Assembly: GCF_031085165.1 (NCBI RefSeq)
Contig: NZ_JAVHTY010000002.1
Coordinates: 496,001 to 560,000 of the forward strand
DNA length: 64,000 nt
Direction of reading: 5' to 3'
Origin: Pseudomonas sp. 102515
Lineage (GTDB): Bacteria > Pseudomonadota > Gammaproteobacteria > Pseudomonadales > Pseudomonadaceae
The translations under genes were made by a program, and so were the position numbers. Below, in pieces: positions 25,988-35,191 of this stretch; the first letter of the stretch is position 1; every line of letters starts with the position of its first letter. The notes below the pieces were generated by a model. The model did no database searches. It was not told the DNA's origin and saw nothing but the letters and a program-made list of their open reading frames with translations.

Positions 25988-28900
25988 TTGCGTACTGATT
26001 CGGTAGATCCGTGCGGTGGTGATGTGCGCGTCTCATTAGTCCTAGACGCAAGCGAGCGGCTGGTCCGGGCTGGATCAATGGACGAAATTGTCGCTGTACT
26101 CCGCGATACTGCGCGTGCCGCAGTCGGAGCGGAAGGCATCACGGTCGTCATCGGAAATGAGGGTTTCTGTTCTTATGTGGCGGAAGATAGTGTCTCCCCA
26201 CTTTGGCAAGGCCAGACGTTTCCTGCCGAACAGTGCATTTCAGGTTGGGTGATGCGTTGCGCTGAGACGGTCGCTATCAGTGATGTTCGGCGCGATCCGC
26301 GCATCCCACAAGAGGCTTACGCTGCGACTTTCGTCCGTAGCCTTATCATGGCGCCTATAGGGAGACCCGATCCGGTCGCCGCGCTTGGAGCTTACTGGTC
26401 CCAGGTCCGCGCGCATGACGCGGATACGATCAAGCGGTTGGAATGCCTGGCGCGTCTAGCAACGATCGCCATTGAGAATGTACGCCTTGCTCAAGCGCGC
26501 AATTTTGCTGCTGCACGTGGCGCTGCCCAAAACCGCATCTTGGAATTTGCTGTCGACGTAATCCCGCTTAAGGCCGCGCTGGACGCAACGGTCCTTGAGG
26601 TGCAGGCGTTATCTCCGTCAGGCTTTCTGGGCAACATTCTGTTGCTTAACGAAGCGGGAGATCATCTGCAGCATTGCGCAGGTCCGAGCCTGCCACAGGG
26701 ATACAACGACGTTGTCGAAGGCATTAGCATTTTTCCGAACAGAGGCTCTGGCGATGCTGAGCCATCGCGCGATGAGCAGCTATTCGATTCCAACGTAGCA
26801 GCGGGCGCTTTTTGGAGCGAACTCCGAGAGCTGGCCTTAGCTCATGACTTGCATGCCTGCTGGTCCACCCCTATCCGTTCGGTAGAAGGGACGGTGATTG
26901 GCGCTTTCGTGATGTACCACCGTGAGCTACGTGTTCCCGTTTTAGCGGACATCGAGATCGTAGACTTCGTGATCCATACGGTTGGACTCATTGTGCAACG
27001 GGCACGGGCGGAGGCTGCAATTCGGATAAGCGAGGCTCGCTACCGGCAGATAGTCGAGGGGGCAGAGGATTTTGCGATCATCACCTTCGATGCCCAGGGA
27101 ACGGTAACCAGCTGGAGCACCGGCGCCCAGCGCGTAGTCGGCTACGGCGCGGAAGAGGTGGTGGGTCGTGAAGGTGATTTCTTCTATACAGACGTAGATC
27201 AGGACAATCGTGTGTTCCGTTGCGAACTTGAACTCGCCCGCAACGAAGGCAGAGCTGTCAATGAACGCTGGCACCTTCGCAAGGATGGTACGCGGTTCTG
27301 GGGTTCAGGGCTGATGATGCCGCTCGCTTTGGATCACGGTGGTTTCCTCAAGATCTTTTATGACCGTACGGCTGAGCATCAAGCGGCAACCGCATTAGAG
27401 GAGAGCACGGCGCGCCTTCACTTTTTCAATAAGCTCGACGGCAGACTTTTCAACGTCCGCCAAGCCGAAGACGCCATGCGTGCAGCCACTGAGTTGCTCG
27501 GACAACAACTCAACGTATCCCGATGTGCCTATGCCGACGTAGAAAGCGATCAAGACCGGTTCTGTATTCGCGGTGACTACCATGTACCTAATGTCCAGAC
27601 CTCAAGCGGAACATACAGTCTTGATCATTTTGGCCGACGCGCTGCGTCTGACATGCGCGCCGGTCGCTCGTTAATCATACGTGATGTCGCTGCAGAGCTC
27701 AGGGGCGGCGATGGCCTTGAAACCTTTAAAGCGATCGGCGTCGAAGCGATCATTTGCTGCCCGCTTGTGAAGGATGGCCGGCTGACGGCAATGATGGCCG
27801 TTCACCAGGATCAACCCCGGGACTGGTCGCCATCCGAAATCTCTTTAGTCAAAGACGTGGTCGACCGCTGCTGGACACATATCGAGCGAGTAAGCGTAGA
27901 GATGCGCTTGCGCGAGAGCGAGGAGCGTCTGCGCCTTGCCGTTGATAACGCCGATATTGGATTCTGGGACGTGGACGTTATCCAGGACACTCTGATCTGG
28001 CCGCCACGGACGAAGGCGTTTTTTGGCATCTCGGCTAACGTGCCCGTCACCATGCAGGATTTCTACGACGGTTTGCATCCTGAGGATCGAGAGTCGACTA
28101 CCGCCGCCTTCGCTGCGGCCATTGATCCTGAACGCCGCGCGCTCTACGACGTCGACTATCGCACCATCGGCAAGGAGGATGGCATTGTTCGATGGCTAGC
28201 GGCTAAGGGGCGAGGTGTATTCAATACGGGCGGCCAATGCATCCGTGTCACCGGCACCGTGGTTGAGATCACGGCGCGCAAGATTGCGGAGGAAGAGCTA
28301 CGCAAGCTCAATGCCACGCTCGAAGGGCGGATAGCCCAGGCCATCGCTGAGCGGGAAGAAGTCCAAGCAGCGCTGCGCCAAAGTCAGAAGATGGAAGCTA
28401 TGGGCCAGCTTACGGGGGGTGTGGCTCACGACTTTAACAACCTGCTTACCCCCATTGTCGCCACGCTCGATCTGCTTCAGCGGAAAGGCGTGGGTGGTGA
28501 TCGAGAGCAGCGGCTGATCGCTGGTGCCATACAGTCGGCCGATCGTGCGAAAACCGTCGTGCAACGATTACTAGCCTTCGCGCGTCGCCAACCGCTCCAG
28601 GTGGTTCCAGTCGACGTGGCGAAGCTAGTGAACGATATGAGCGATCTGGTCGCTAGCACTATTGGGCCGCAAATCCGGATAGTCGTCGATGCACCGATGA
28701 ATCTACCCGCAGCAACCGCGGACCCGAACCAGCTTGAAATGGCACTCCTGAATCTTTGCGTGAATGCGCGTGATGCGATGCCCGATGGAGGCATGATCCG
28801 GATTACGGTACGAGAGGAGTCGGTCCACGGCATTCACCGCTCGAAACTTCCCGCAGGCGACTATCTCTGTTTATCAGTCGCAGACACTGGCATTGGCATG

Positions 28901-29488
28901 GACGCAGCCACGCTGGCCCGCGCGGTGGAGCCATTCTTTTCAACAAAAGGTATTGGCAAGGGGACTGGTCTTGGGCTTTCGATGGCACATGGACTTGCAT
29001 CCCAATTGAACGGGTCCCTCGCAATCCAGAGTACACCGGGGGTCGGAACGAACGTTGAGCTTTGGCTGCCGCGCAGTACTGCAGTACTTCCCGCTTCCAA
29101 TTTTTTTTGTACCGAGGTCAAAGAGCCACGAGTGACATCCATGACGGTACTGCTCGTCGACGATGAAGAGGTTGTGCGCACTAGCACTTCCGACATGCTA
29201 ACCGACCTGGGCTATCAGGTGATTGAAGCCGCCTCAGGAGAAGCAGCTTTAAAGTTGCTGGATGCAGGGCAACAATTCGGGCTGCTTGTCACAGACCATC
29301 TTATGCCTGGTATCAGCGGGACCGATTTAGCCAGGCTAGTCCGCATGTCACGGCCAGAGATTAGTGTTCTATTGATTTCTGGCTATGCGGAGCATGAAGG
29401 CCTGGATCCTGATATCCCACGGCTTACCAAACCGTTCCGAAAGAACGAGCTTGCGGCGATTCTATCTCGCTTCCGCAGCGAATTTTAA
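25988..29488 (+). CDS. Large soluble hybrid histidine kinase (GAF-GAF-PAS-GAF-PAS-HisKA-HATPase-REC)
   Basis: 1166 aa from TTG 25988, six bases after TAGGAG. Order: GAF (about residues 15-170), a second GAF-like domain (175-345), PAS (350-470), GAF (480-640), PAS (645-770), a coiled linker, HisKA with GGVAHDFNNLLTP (phospho-His), HATPase (NLCVNARDAMPDGGM, ADTGIGMD, GKGTGLGLSMAHGLA), and a C-terminal receiver with LLVDDEE, phospho-Asp in LLVTDHLMPG and Lys in LTKPF. No membrane segment, so it senses cytoplasmic or diffusible signals. No partner regulator or output gene is adjacent. Codon use is visibly less GC-rich than the neighbours and its style resembles alphaproteobacterial kinases, suggesting transfer. 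Confidence 0.92.
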   Translation: MRTDSVDPCGGDVRVSLVLDASERLVRAGSMDEIVAVLRDTARAAVGAEGITVVIGNEGFCSYVAEDSVSPLWQGQTFPAEQCISGWVMRCAETVAISDVRRDPRIPQEAYAATFVRSLIMAPIGRPDPVAALGAYWSQVRAHDADTIKRLECLARLATIAIENVRLAQARNFAAARGAAQNRILEFAVDVIPLKAALDATVLEVQALSPSGFLGNILLLNEAGDHLQHCAGPSLPQGYNDVVEGISIFPNRGSGDAEPSRDEQLFDSNVAAGAFWSELRELALAHDLHACWSTPIRSVEGTVIGAFVMYHRELRVPVLADIEIVDFVIHTVGLIVQRARAEAAIRISEARYRQIVEGAEDFAIITFDAQGTVTSWSTGAQRVVGYGAEEVVGREGDFFYTDVDQDNRVFRCELELARNEGRAVNERWHLRKDGTRFWGSGLMMPLALDHGGFLKIFYDRTAEHQAATALEESTARLHFFNKLDGRLFNVRQAEDAMRAATELLGQQLNVSRCAYADVESDQDRFCIRGDYHVPNVQTSSGTYSLDHFGRRAASDMRAGRSLIIRDVAAELRGGDGLETFKAIGVEAIICCPLVKDGRLTAMMAVHQDQPRDWSPSEISLVKDVVDRCWTHIERVSVEMRLRESEERLRLAVDNADIGFWDVDVIQDTLIWPPRTKAFFGISANVPVTMQDFYDGLHPEDRESTTAAFAAAIDPERRALYDVDYRTIGKEDGIVRWLAAKGRGVFNTGGQCIRVTGTVVEITARKIAEEELRKLNATLEGRIAQAIAEREEVQAALRQSQKMEAMGQLTGGVAHDFNNLLTPIVATLDLLQRKGVGGDREQRLIAGAIQSADRAKTVVQRLLAFARRQPLQVVPVDVAKLVNDMSDLVASTIGPQIRIVVDAPMNLPAATADPNQLEMALLNLCVNARDAMPDGGMIRITVREESVHGIHRSKLPAGDYLCLSVADTGIGMDAATLARAVEPFFSTKGIGKGTGLGLSMAHGLASQLNGSLAIQSTPGVGTNVELWLPRSTAVLPASNFFCTEVKEPRVTSMTVLLVDDEEVVRTSTSDMLTDLGYQVIEAASGEAALKLLDAGQQFGLLVTDHLMPGISGTDLARLVRMSRPEISVLLISGYAEHEGLDPDIPRLTKPFRKNELAAILSRFRSEF

Positions 29489-30016
29489 AGCAGCGATCGG
29501 GGCTAAAGCCCTGATCGAGCACGAAGTAGTAGATAAGGAGCTGACATATTTCTTGCTGGCTGGAGAGATATCCCGCAACCGGGCGAAAGCAGTCGATCCA
29601 ATCATCTTTCATTGGTAGAAAAAATACACGGGGCTATGCCACCTCTTACGATGGCCTGCAGCGCCCGGCCAAAGGTAAGCATGCGCGGCGCGCCACCTAT
29701 TCGCGCTGCGTTTCCACATCGGCCGGCCGGGGCCCTCAGACACCATCGTCGGTCGAAGAACGCAGGTCCTGGCGACTGTGGCCCGATCCGGGTCCCGGCC
29801 GAACAACCACTGGTCGGTGTCGACCTTCGCAAACCTAATCGTTTTCCCTGCTTTCCTCGGTATAGGCGCTCTAAACCGAGGCTGGTGCAGGCTCATGGGC
29901 TTCTAGCCAAATGGAAGCGAGTAGTGAGCGCGCCACTACCGCCCAGAAAGGGGCTGCATAGTGCTCTTCATGGCAACAGCGTGTCGCTCGGCCATCGAGG
30001 TTGAATGGAGAGTGTG
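29489..30016. other. Gene-poor accessory interval after the hybrid kinase
   Basis: Overlapping frames on both strands (for example 29609-29896 minus and 29612-30004 plus) have no recognisable product or ribosome site. Probably decayed DNA. Confidence 0.35.
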
Positions 30017-30305
30017 ATGGCTGTGTACGATACGGTGGCATTGGAAGGTCTGGTGGGGCGAGCCATTGCTCGATAGCAGCGTAGGCTGCGGCCGCACCCA
30101 GGATCAGATCGCCGGACATTTTGGGGTTCGCAACGAGGCGGTTTCACGCATCGACCGCGGTCTGGTCATGCCAAACATTGAGCGCCTGTTGACCCTGGCG
30201 GAGGTATGCGGCAGTGAAGCCGCGGACTTGCTGACTGCGGCCAGCGTCCGGCCCCCGGGATCAGGCCCGTCATTTGCAAACGCGACCAGGACGCGGTTGG
30301 GCTGA
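30017..30305 (+). pseudogene. XRE-type helix-turn-helix regulator, broken
   Basis: From ATG 30017, frame 1 reads MAVYDTVALEGLVGRAIAR and hits TAG at 30074. A second frame then continues with a clear HTH_3 core: RTQDQIAGHFGVRNEAVSRI, DRGLVMPNIERLLTLAEVCG, SEAADLLTAASVRPP, ending at 30305. A stop codon plus a frameshift near 30087-30097 separates the two parts of what was an XRE-family regulator. The tail after SVRPP also looks scrambled. Non-functional as written. Confidence 0.75.
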
Positions 30306-30720
30306 CGGCGGCGGTGTCTGGCTTCGCGCCCGTGGCTAAGAGGCGAGCTCCTTGGATCTGCGTAAAGCCGAGCCGGCATCACGATGTAGCCGGATGTCTG
30401 TGCTGGGATGCCAGGACGACCGTACTCAAGCGGGGCCGTCCAAACTGCTCCATGTGGCGATTAGCGTCTTAGACGATTATGGGGCGCAGCGCCCCAGTCA
30501 TGTAACGAGCCCAGATCCCTGTCTGCGTGGAAGACAGCAGCTTCGGTCTCCGAACGGTTGCCGGACGAATCATGCGCGACTGGCCGTTGGACAGTTAGCT
30601 GGCATTCGTTCTGATCTGGCTTGTGATCCATCTACTGTGCGTTCTATTTATTCGAACCTAATGCTCGATATTAGGCGTCTATTTAGATAAACGAACTGCA
30701 CGCAGAATTCCTCTCAACGC
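30306..30720. other. Intergenic interval upstream of doxX
   Basis: No supported gene in about 415 bases; the frame at 30352-30690 has no ribosome site or known product. The AT-rich end (30630-30690) probably holds the doxX promoter. Confidence 0.35.
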
Positions 30721-30741
30721 GGCTCACCAGGGTGGTGAGCC
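30721..30741 (+). promoter_or_regulatory. Inverted repeat in the doxX leader
   Basis: GGCTCACC (30721-30728) and GGTGAGCC (30734-30741) form a perfect 8-bp inverted repeat with a 5-base spacer, about 10 bases before the doxX ribosome site. Either an operator or a leader hairpin. Confidence 0.4.
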
Positions 30742-30759
30742 CTTCCAGAGGAAACAGAC

Positions 30760-31203
30760 ATGACTCAAGCCACTGCAACCGCAAACAGCACTTCCGGCAT
30801 CAACGCTGTCCCGGCCGACACCCTCTCGGCGTCCGCTTCGCTCACGGGCCGCGTTCTGCTGAGCGCGATTTTTTTGCTCTCGGGCATCAGCAAAATCAGC
30901 GCGCCGGCTGGGATGATCGGCTACATCGAATCGGCCGGCCTACCGTTCCCGACACTGGCGCTGGCGATCGCCATCCTGATCGAAGTGGGGGGCGGCATCG
31001 CGCTGATCCTGGGCTACCGCACCCGTCTGGTGGCCGCTGGACTCGCCGTATTTAGCGTGGCCACGGCGCTGGCCTTCCACAGCCAGCTCGGCGACCAGAA
31101 TCAGTTCATCCATTTCTTCAAGAACATTGCCATGGCCGGCGGGCTACTGCAGGTCGTCGCCTTCGGTGCTGGGCGCTTCAGCCTGGACGCACGTCGCGGC
31201 TAA
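30760..31203 (+). CDS. DoxX family membrane protein
   Basis: 147 aa; ATG 30760 follows AGAGGAAA. Four hydrophobic segments: GRVLLSAIFLLSGISKISAP, LALAIAILIEVGGGIALILG, LAVFSVATALAFHSQL and IAMAGGLLQVVAFGAG. This is the DoxX/DoxD-like fold with the conserved GISKI and FFKNIAMAGGLL motifs. DoxX proteins accompany oxidoreductases in thiosulfate, quinone or oxidative-stress pathways. It is followed 69 bases later by a quinone-oxidoreductase gene on the same strand. Confidence 0.9.
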   Translation: MTQATATANSTSGINAVPADTLSASASLTGRVLLSAIFLLSGISKISAPAGMIGYIESAGLPFPTLALAIAILIEVGGGIALILGYRTRLVAAGLAVFSVATALAFHSQLGDQNQFIHFFKNIAMAGGLLQVVAFGAGRFSLDARRG

Positions 31204-31272
31204 TGCCTTCCGATCTTGGCCGGCGCACGCGCCGGCTCGCTCAAGCAGCACACACCACATTCGAGGTGAAAT

Positions 31273-32196
31273 ATGAAAGCGATTCGTGTAGCGCAGTACG
31301 GACAACCTGAAGGGTTCGTGTTTGAAGAGTTGCCATCGCCCGTGCCGGGCAAGGGTGAGGTATTGATCGAGGTGGCGGGCAGCGGGGTGAACCCAGTGGA
31401 TTGGAAGGTGCTGTCCGGTGCGATGAAAGCCTTCATCCCGCTGCAGCTCCCCTATACGCCGGGCGTCGAAGTGGCCGGTCGCGTGGCGGCGCTCGGTGAA
31501 GCGGTCACCGAATTTTCGGTCGGCGATGAGGTGTTTGGTTTCATCGATATTGTTGGCGGCTACGCCACCGAGGTGGTCGCCAGTGTGGATCGTCTGGCCC
31601 ACCGGCCGAGTCGCCTGTCGGCGCTGCACGCCAGTGGTGTGCCGGCGGTTGCGCTGACGGCGTGGCAGGCCTTGCATGAACATGCGCACATCAAAGCGGG
31701 CCAGCGGGTGCTCATTCATGGCGCTGCAGGTGGGGTAGGCAGCATGGCGGTGCAGATGGCGCGCATTGCCGGTGCGACGGTTATCGCCACTGCGTCGAAG
31801 GGCAACCATGATTACCTGAGCAAGCTCGGTGCATCGCAGGTGATCGACTACAACCTGACGCCGTTCGAGACGGCTGTCGAGCCAGTCGATATGGTGCTGG
31901 ATCTGGTCGGTGGGGACACTCAAACGCGCTCCTGGTCGGTACTCAAGCCTGGCGGCGTGCTGGTATCCCCGGTGAGCCCGCCGGACGCTAAACAGGCAGA
32001 AGCAGTCGGCGCAACCGGCAAGCATTTCGCCACGCGATCCAATAGCCAGCAGCTTCAGCACATCGCCGCGCTGTTCGAGACCGGAGAGCTGGCAATCGAC
32101 GTGCAGGTGCTGCCGCTGTCCCAGGCCGAAGGTGCGTTGCGCAAGAGCTTGGACCGACACATACGCGGCAAACTGGTGCTCGACGCCAGCCTCTGA
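31273..32196 (+). CDS. NADP-dependent medium-chain oxidoreductase (quinone oxidoreductase type)
   Basis: 307 aa. N-terminal GroES-like domain (MKAIRVAQYGQPEGFVFEEL, GSGVNPVDWKVLSG) and an NADPH-binding Rossmann domain with HGAAGGVGSMAVQMARIAGA. The structural and catalytic zinc ligands of alcohol dehydrogenases are absent, placing it in the zeta-crystallin/QOR branch that reduces quinones or enones. Probably works with DoxX upstream and the WrbA/pirin genes nearby in detoxifying electrophiles. Confidence 0.9.
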   Translation: MKAIRVAQYGQPEGFVFEELPSPVPGKGEVLIEVAGSGVNPVDWKVLSGAMKAFIPLQLPYTPGVEVAGRVAALGEAVTEFSVGDEVFGFIDIVGGYATEVVASVDRLAHRPSRLSALHASGVPAVALTAWQALHEHAHIKAGQRVLIHGAAGGVGSMAVQMARIAGATVIATASKGNHDYLSKLGASQVIDYNLTPFETAVEPVDMVLDLVGGDTQTRSWSVLKPGGVLVSPVSPPDAKQAEAVGATGKHFATRSNSQQLQHIAALFETGELAIDVQVLPLSQAEGALRKSLDRHIRGKLVLDASL

Positions 32197-32973
32197 CCAG
32201 ACCGCAACAGCCGAGAACGCCGGGCAGATGTCCGGCGTTTTCACGTTCCGAATCGAGTCACTGTTCGGCATTCTGTCCGGCCGAGACGCAGCCGTTTCAC
32301 ACGGGCTGAAACGCCATCCCCGTTGCCGCAATTTCTCGACATGCCTGCCGGCTGCCAACCGACGAGGGCCTACGCCTGCGAGAGGGTAATTTAATCGTTC
32401 ACCCATGAGCGCACCGCCACGCGCCGCTCCGACCAGTCCGATTTCCCCTTTGCCCACTACCGGCATCACGGAGAGACCGGTCCGATCGTGCGGGTTAGCT
32501 TTCGCTAGCAGTGCGAAACCTGTCATGACCCTGGGCTGAGGATGACGCCGCTCAGCCCGGCGAGTCGCTGCATTCTCAAAGAGGGCCACTACCACGGCGG
32601 GCTGATCCCCCGAAGCTGCAGGTGGGTGAGCAACGCTCTTGCCACCAACCTATTTGAAGACGTCGTCTCGATCGGTACTCCATCGTGGCGTTCGGCTGAC
32701 ACGCTCGAGGCATGCGGATTTAGCGCAGCGCCGACTGGCCAGGTCCAAGCAGCCTAGCTCAGGGGGGCTAGGCAAACTTCGCGTGCGGTCCGGCCGATGA
32801 CAGTCAGACCAACACCTATTCGCTGTTCATCTCAAGGGCGGCGAAAGGCCCTATCGCCGAGGCTGTCTGGAAGTCAGGAGCCTTGCATGACGTTGGGCTA
32901 GGCCGCTTTCGCGTGGCGGGTCAGGTGGCGGTGCTAGCGAGCGCTTCACGCCGCAGAGCCCATGAGTGAACGG
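32197..32973. other. Intergenic interval between oxidoreductase and AraC genes
   Basis: About 780 bases. A minus-strand frame (around 32380-32600) gives a protein-like string (LLAKANPHDRTGLSVMPVVG) but continues antisense through the whole oxidoreductase gene and has no ribosome site. I see nothing certain; it may be a remnant. Confidence 0.35.
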
Positions 32974-33843
32974 TCACGCCTGGCGATAGGCGCTGGGCGT
33001 GACGCCCACCTCGCGGCGAAACACCTGGGAGAAATGGCTTGGGCTCGAGTAGCCGACGTCCAACCCGATATCGATGATGCTGAGGTCCGTCTCCAGCAGC
33101 AGGTGCCGGGCGCGGCTCATGCGCAAGCGAATGAAGTATTGCGAAGGTGAGAGCCCGGTGGCGCGCTTGAACATGCGGCTGAAGTGGTACTCGCTCAGCT
33201 CCGCGATCTGCGCAAGGCTCGCGAGGTTAAAGTCTTCGGCCAGATGCTCGTTCATCGCTTCGACGACGCGGCGCAGCTTGTAGGCCTGCAGCGCATTGCT
33301 GCGACGGGCTACGTGGCGTGGATCGAGATATCGGCGGACAAGATGCACGGCCAGCGCCTGGGCGATGCTGTGGACGAACAAGGGGCTGGGTTGACGCTCG
33401 TCGATGAACTCCTGGCGCAGCGGCTCCAGCATGACGCTGATTCGCTCATCCTGGGCGCCAGAAACATCGAGGAAGGTTACCGGGCCGGCGTGAGCGCCCA
33501 GTACGTCACGTGCTGCCTGATCAATCAGCGGCAAGCCAAGGTACAGATGCAGTACCTCGAAGGTGTCGCAGTCTTGCGTCCGCCAGCGCATTTCATAGGG
33601 CTCACCGGTATGGGTGAGAAAGAAGTCACCGGCCTTGACGCTGGACGCTTGCCATTCCCCGCCGAGGTCACGCTCTTCGACACAGGCCGCGCCCTTAAGC
33701 ACCCATACCAGAAGGGGCTCGACCACCGAGGGCACCAGAATCGGCTCGACGATGCTGCGATGGCTGAACCGCAACACCACCACGTCCTGCATCTGCGGAC
33801 GCGGCGGCAAGGCCTGTGGCGCACTGGGTAGATACCGCGGCAT
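32974..33843 (-). CDS. AraC-family transcriptional regulator with cupin domain
   Basis: 289 aa from ATG 33841-33843 (MPRYLPSAPQALPPRPQMQD); a TTG at 33924 would add 27 basic residues and has a slightly better ribosome site, so the start is uncertain. N-terminal AraC_binding_2/cupin-type sensor (EPLLVWVLKGAACVEERDLG, KAGDFFLTHTGEPYEMRW), C-terminal double HTH: FNLASLAQIAELSEYHFSRM with FKRATGLSPSQYFIRLRMSR, and LSIIDIGLDVGYSSPSHFSQ. It likely controls the quinone-response genes on either side; the inducer is unknown. Confidence 0.9.
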   Translation of the reverse strand: MPRYLPSAPQALPPRPQMQDVVVLRFSHRSIVEPILVPSVVEPLLVWVLKGAACVEERDLGGEWQASSVKAGDFFLTHTGEPYEMRWRTQDCDTFEVLHLYLGLPLIDQAARDVLGAHAGPVTFLDVSGAQDERISVMLEPLRQEFIDERQPSPLFVHSIAQALAVHLVRRYLDPRHVARRSNALQAYKLRRVVEAMNEHLAEDFNLASLAQIAELSEYHFSRMFKRATGLSPSQYFIRLRMSRARHLLLETDLSIIDIGLDVGYSSPSHFSQVFRREVGVTPSAYRQA

Positions 33844-33995
33844 CGATTCGCCCGTGATGCGCTGAGCCTCGCGAGCTGCGCGATTCTTGGGATTCGCCTG
33901 ACGCAATGGGGGCTTCCTCGACAACGCCCTTCGGTGAGAGCTGATGTCGAGAGGGTAACGCAGCAGCGACGGTTTTTAGCAGGTCGCGCGGCAGC

Positions 33996-34412
33996 TCAAC
34001 CGGCCACTGCCGGGATCGGTGCATCCAAGGCAACGGCCGCCCGAACCGGGTCGAAGTATTCGCGAATGAACGCAAGCTTGCCGTTTTCGACCCGTACGAA
34101 CAGCACGTAGTCCTGTTCGTAGAGGCGCCCAGTCGGTTTGATCAAGCCCTCGGCCTTCACCTCGGCGCTGGCCTCCAGTGGGTTCGCACCGGGGTGAATG
34201 CGTACATCGAAGAAGCGAAAGTTCTCCACGGCGCCGATGAACCAGCCGACATGGCCAAGCACCTCATCGCGCCCGCTAAGACGCGCCGGGTGGCCTAGGG
34301 TGGGTGCAAATGGCAGCTCCCATACTAGGTCGTCAGCAATTAGGGTCGTCCACCGCTGAGGGGCATCAACGAAGGTTTCGAAATGCAGGCGCAACAGCTG
34401 CTCGGCGTTCAT
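33996..34412 (-). CDS. SnoaL/NTF2-like small protein (PhzA/B-like fold)
   Basis: 138 aa cone-shaped NTF2-like fold: MNAEQLLRLHFETFVDAPQR, ADDLVWELPFAPTLGHPARL, GRDEVLGHVGWFIGAV, EGLIKPTGRLYEQDYVLFVR, KLAFIREYFDPVRAAVAL. Members act as isomerases/cyclases or ligand-binding proteins; catalytic residues cannot be assigned here. It lies 63 bases downstream of wrbA on the same strand and is probably cotranscribed with it. Confidence 0.85.
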   Translation of the reverse strand: MNAEQLLRLHFETFVDAPQRWTTLIADDLVWELPFAPTLGHPARLSGRDEVLGHVGWFIGAVENFRFFDVRIHPGANPLEASAEVKAEGLIKPTGRLYEQDYVLFVRVENGKLAFIREYFDPVRAAVALDAPIPAVAG

Positions 34413-34475
34413 GGTGTGTGCTCGTATCGAGTCGAAGAGGGAGGAGGGAGGTGCCAGAGGGCAACTTTTGAACGC

Positions 34476-35075
34476 TCAGCCAAACAGCTTGATGGCGGTT
34501 TTAGCGACTAGCTCGCCCTGATGACGAGCGCCGTCCAGCTCGATGTCGCTGGGCTGGCGCGAGCCGTCGCCGCCAGTAATGGTGGTTGCGCCGTAGGGGG
34601 CACCGCCCACGATTTCGGAAACGCTCATCTGACCTTGGTGGCTGTACGGCAGCCCGACGATGATCATGCCGAAGTGCAGCAGGTTGGTGATGATCGAGAA
34701 CAGCGTGGTTTCCTGACCACCATGTTGGGTGGCGCTTGCGGTGAAGGCGCCGGCGACCTTGCCATTGAGCGCACCGCGTGCCCAGAGCCCGCCGGCTTGA
34801 TCGAGGAAGGCAGCCAGCTGACTGCTGATGCGGCCAAAGCGAGTGCCGGTGCCGACGATGATGGCGTCGTAGTGCTCGAGCTCGGCGACGGTAGCCACCG
34901 GTGCGGCCTGGTTCATTTTGAAGTGGGCGCCTTGGGCGATGTGTTCGGGCACCGTCTCTGGGACGCGCTTGACGTCCACCTGTGCGCCTGCCGCTCGTGC
35001 GCCTTCGGCAACGGCGTTGGCCATTGTTTCGAGATGTCCGTAGGACGAGTAGTAAAGAACCAGAACCTTAGCCAT
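34476..35075 (-). CDS. wrbA: NAD(P)H:quinone oxidoreductase WrbA
   Basis: 199 aa from ATG 35073-35075; the longer frame has no ribosome site. Flavodoxin fold with the FMN phosphate loop [20 protein letters not shown] and the WrbA-specific segments [40 protein letters not shown] and [12 protein letters not shown]. WrbA carries out two-electron reduction of quinones, avoiding semiquinone radicals. Its upstream region holds two inverted repeats (35154-35188) and a LysR gene in the same direction, implying inducible control. Confidence 0.95.
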   Translation of the reverse strand: MAKVLVLYYSSYGHLETMANAVAEGARAAGAQVDVKRVPETVPEHIAQGAHFKMNQAAPVATVAELEHYDAIIVGTGTRFGRISSQLAAFLDQAGGLWARGALNGKVAGAFTASATQHGGQETTLFSIITNLLHFGMIIVGLPYSHQGQMSVSEIVGGAPYGATTITGGDGSRQPSDIELDGARHQGELVAKTAIKLFG

Positions 35076-35140
35076 GAGATTTCTCCATCGGTGCGTGCGG
35101 CGGCGTTGCCGCGATGGAGGCAATGTCTCATGGTGCTAGG

Positions 35141-35188
35141 ATCGAAAATAGACAACCTATTTCGAGTATTAGGTTCGATTTTATCGAA
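35141..35188 (-). promoter_or_regulatory. Paired inverted repeats upstream of wrbA
   Basis: AACCTA / TAGGTT (35154-35159 and 35170-35175) and TTCGAT / ATCGAA (35174-35179 and 35183-35188) form two adjacent palindromes in the 116-base gap between the LysR stop and wrbA. A further ATCGAAAATA half-site lies at 35141. They are good candidates for operator sites of a quinone-responsive regulator. Confidence 0.45.
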
Positions 35189-35191
35189 TGG

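Noticed and set aside
32380..32600. Protein-like minus-strand string upstream of the oxidoreductase gene's 3' end
   Set aside because: The frame continues antisense through the whole oxidoreductase gene and has no start signal or family match.
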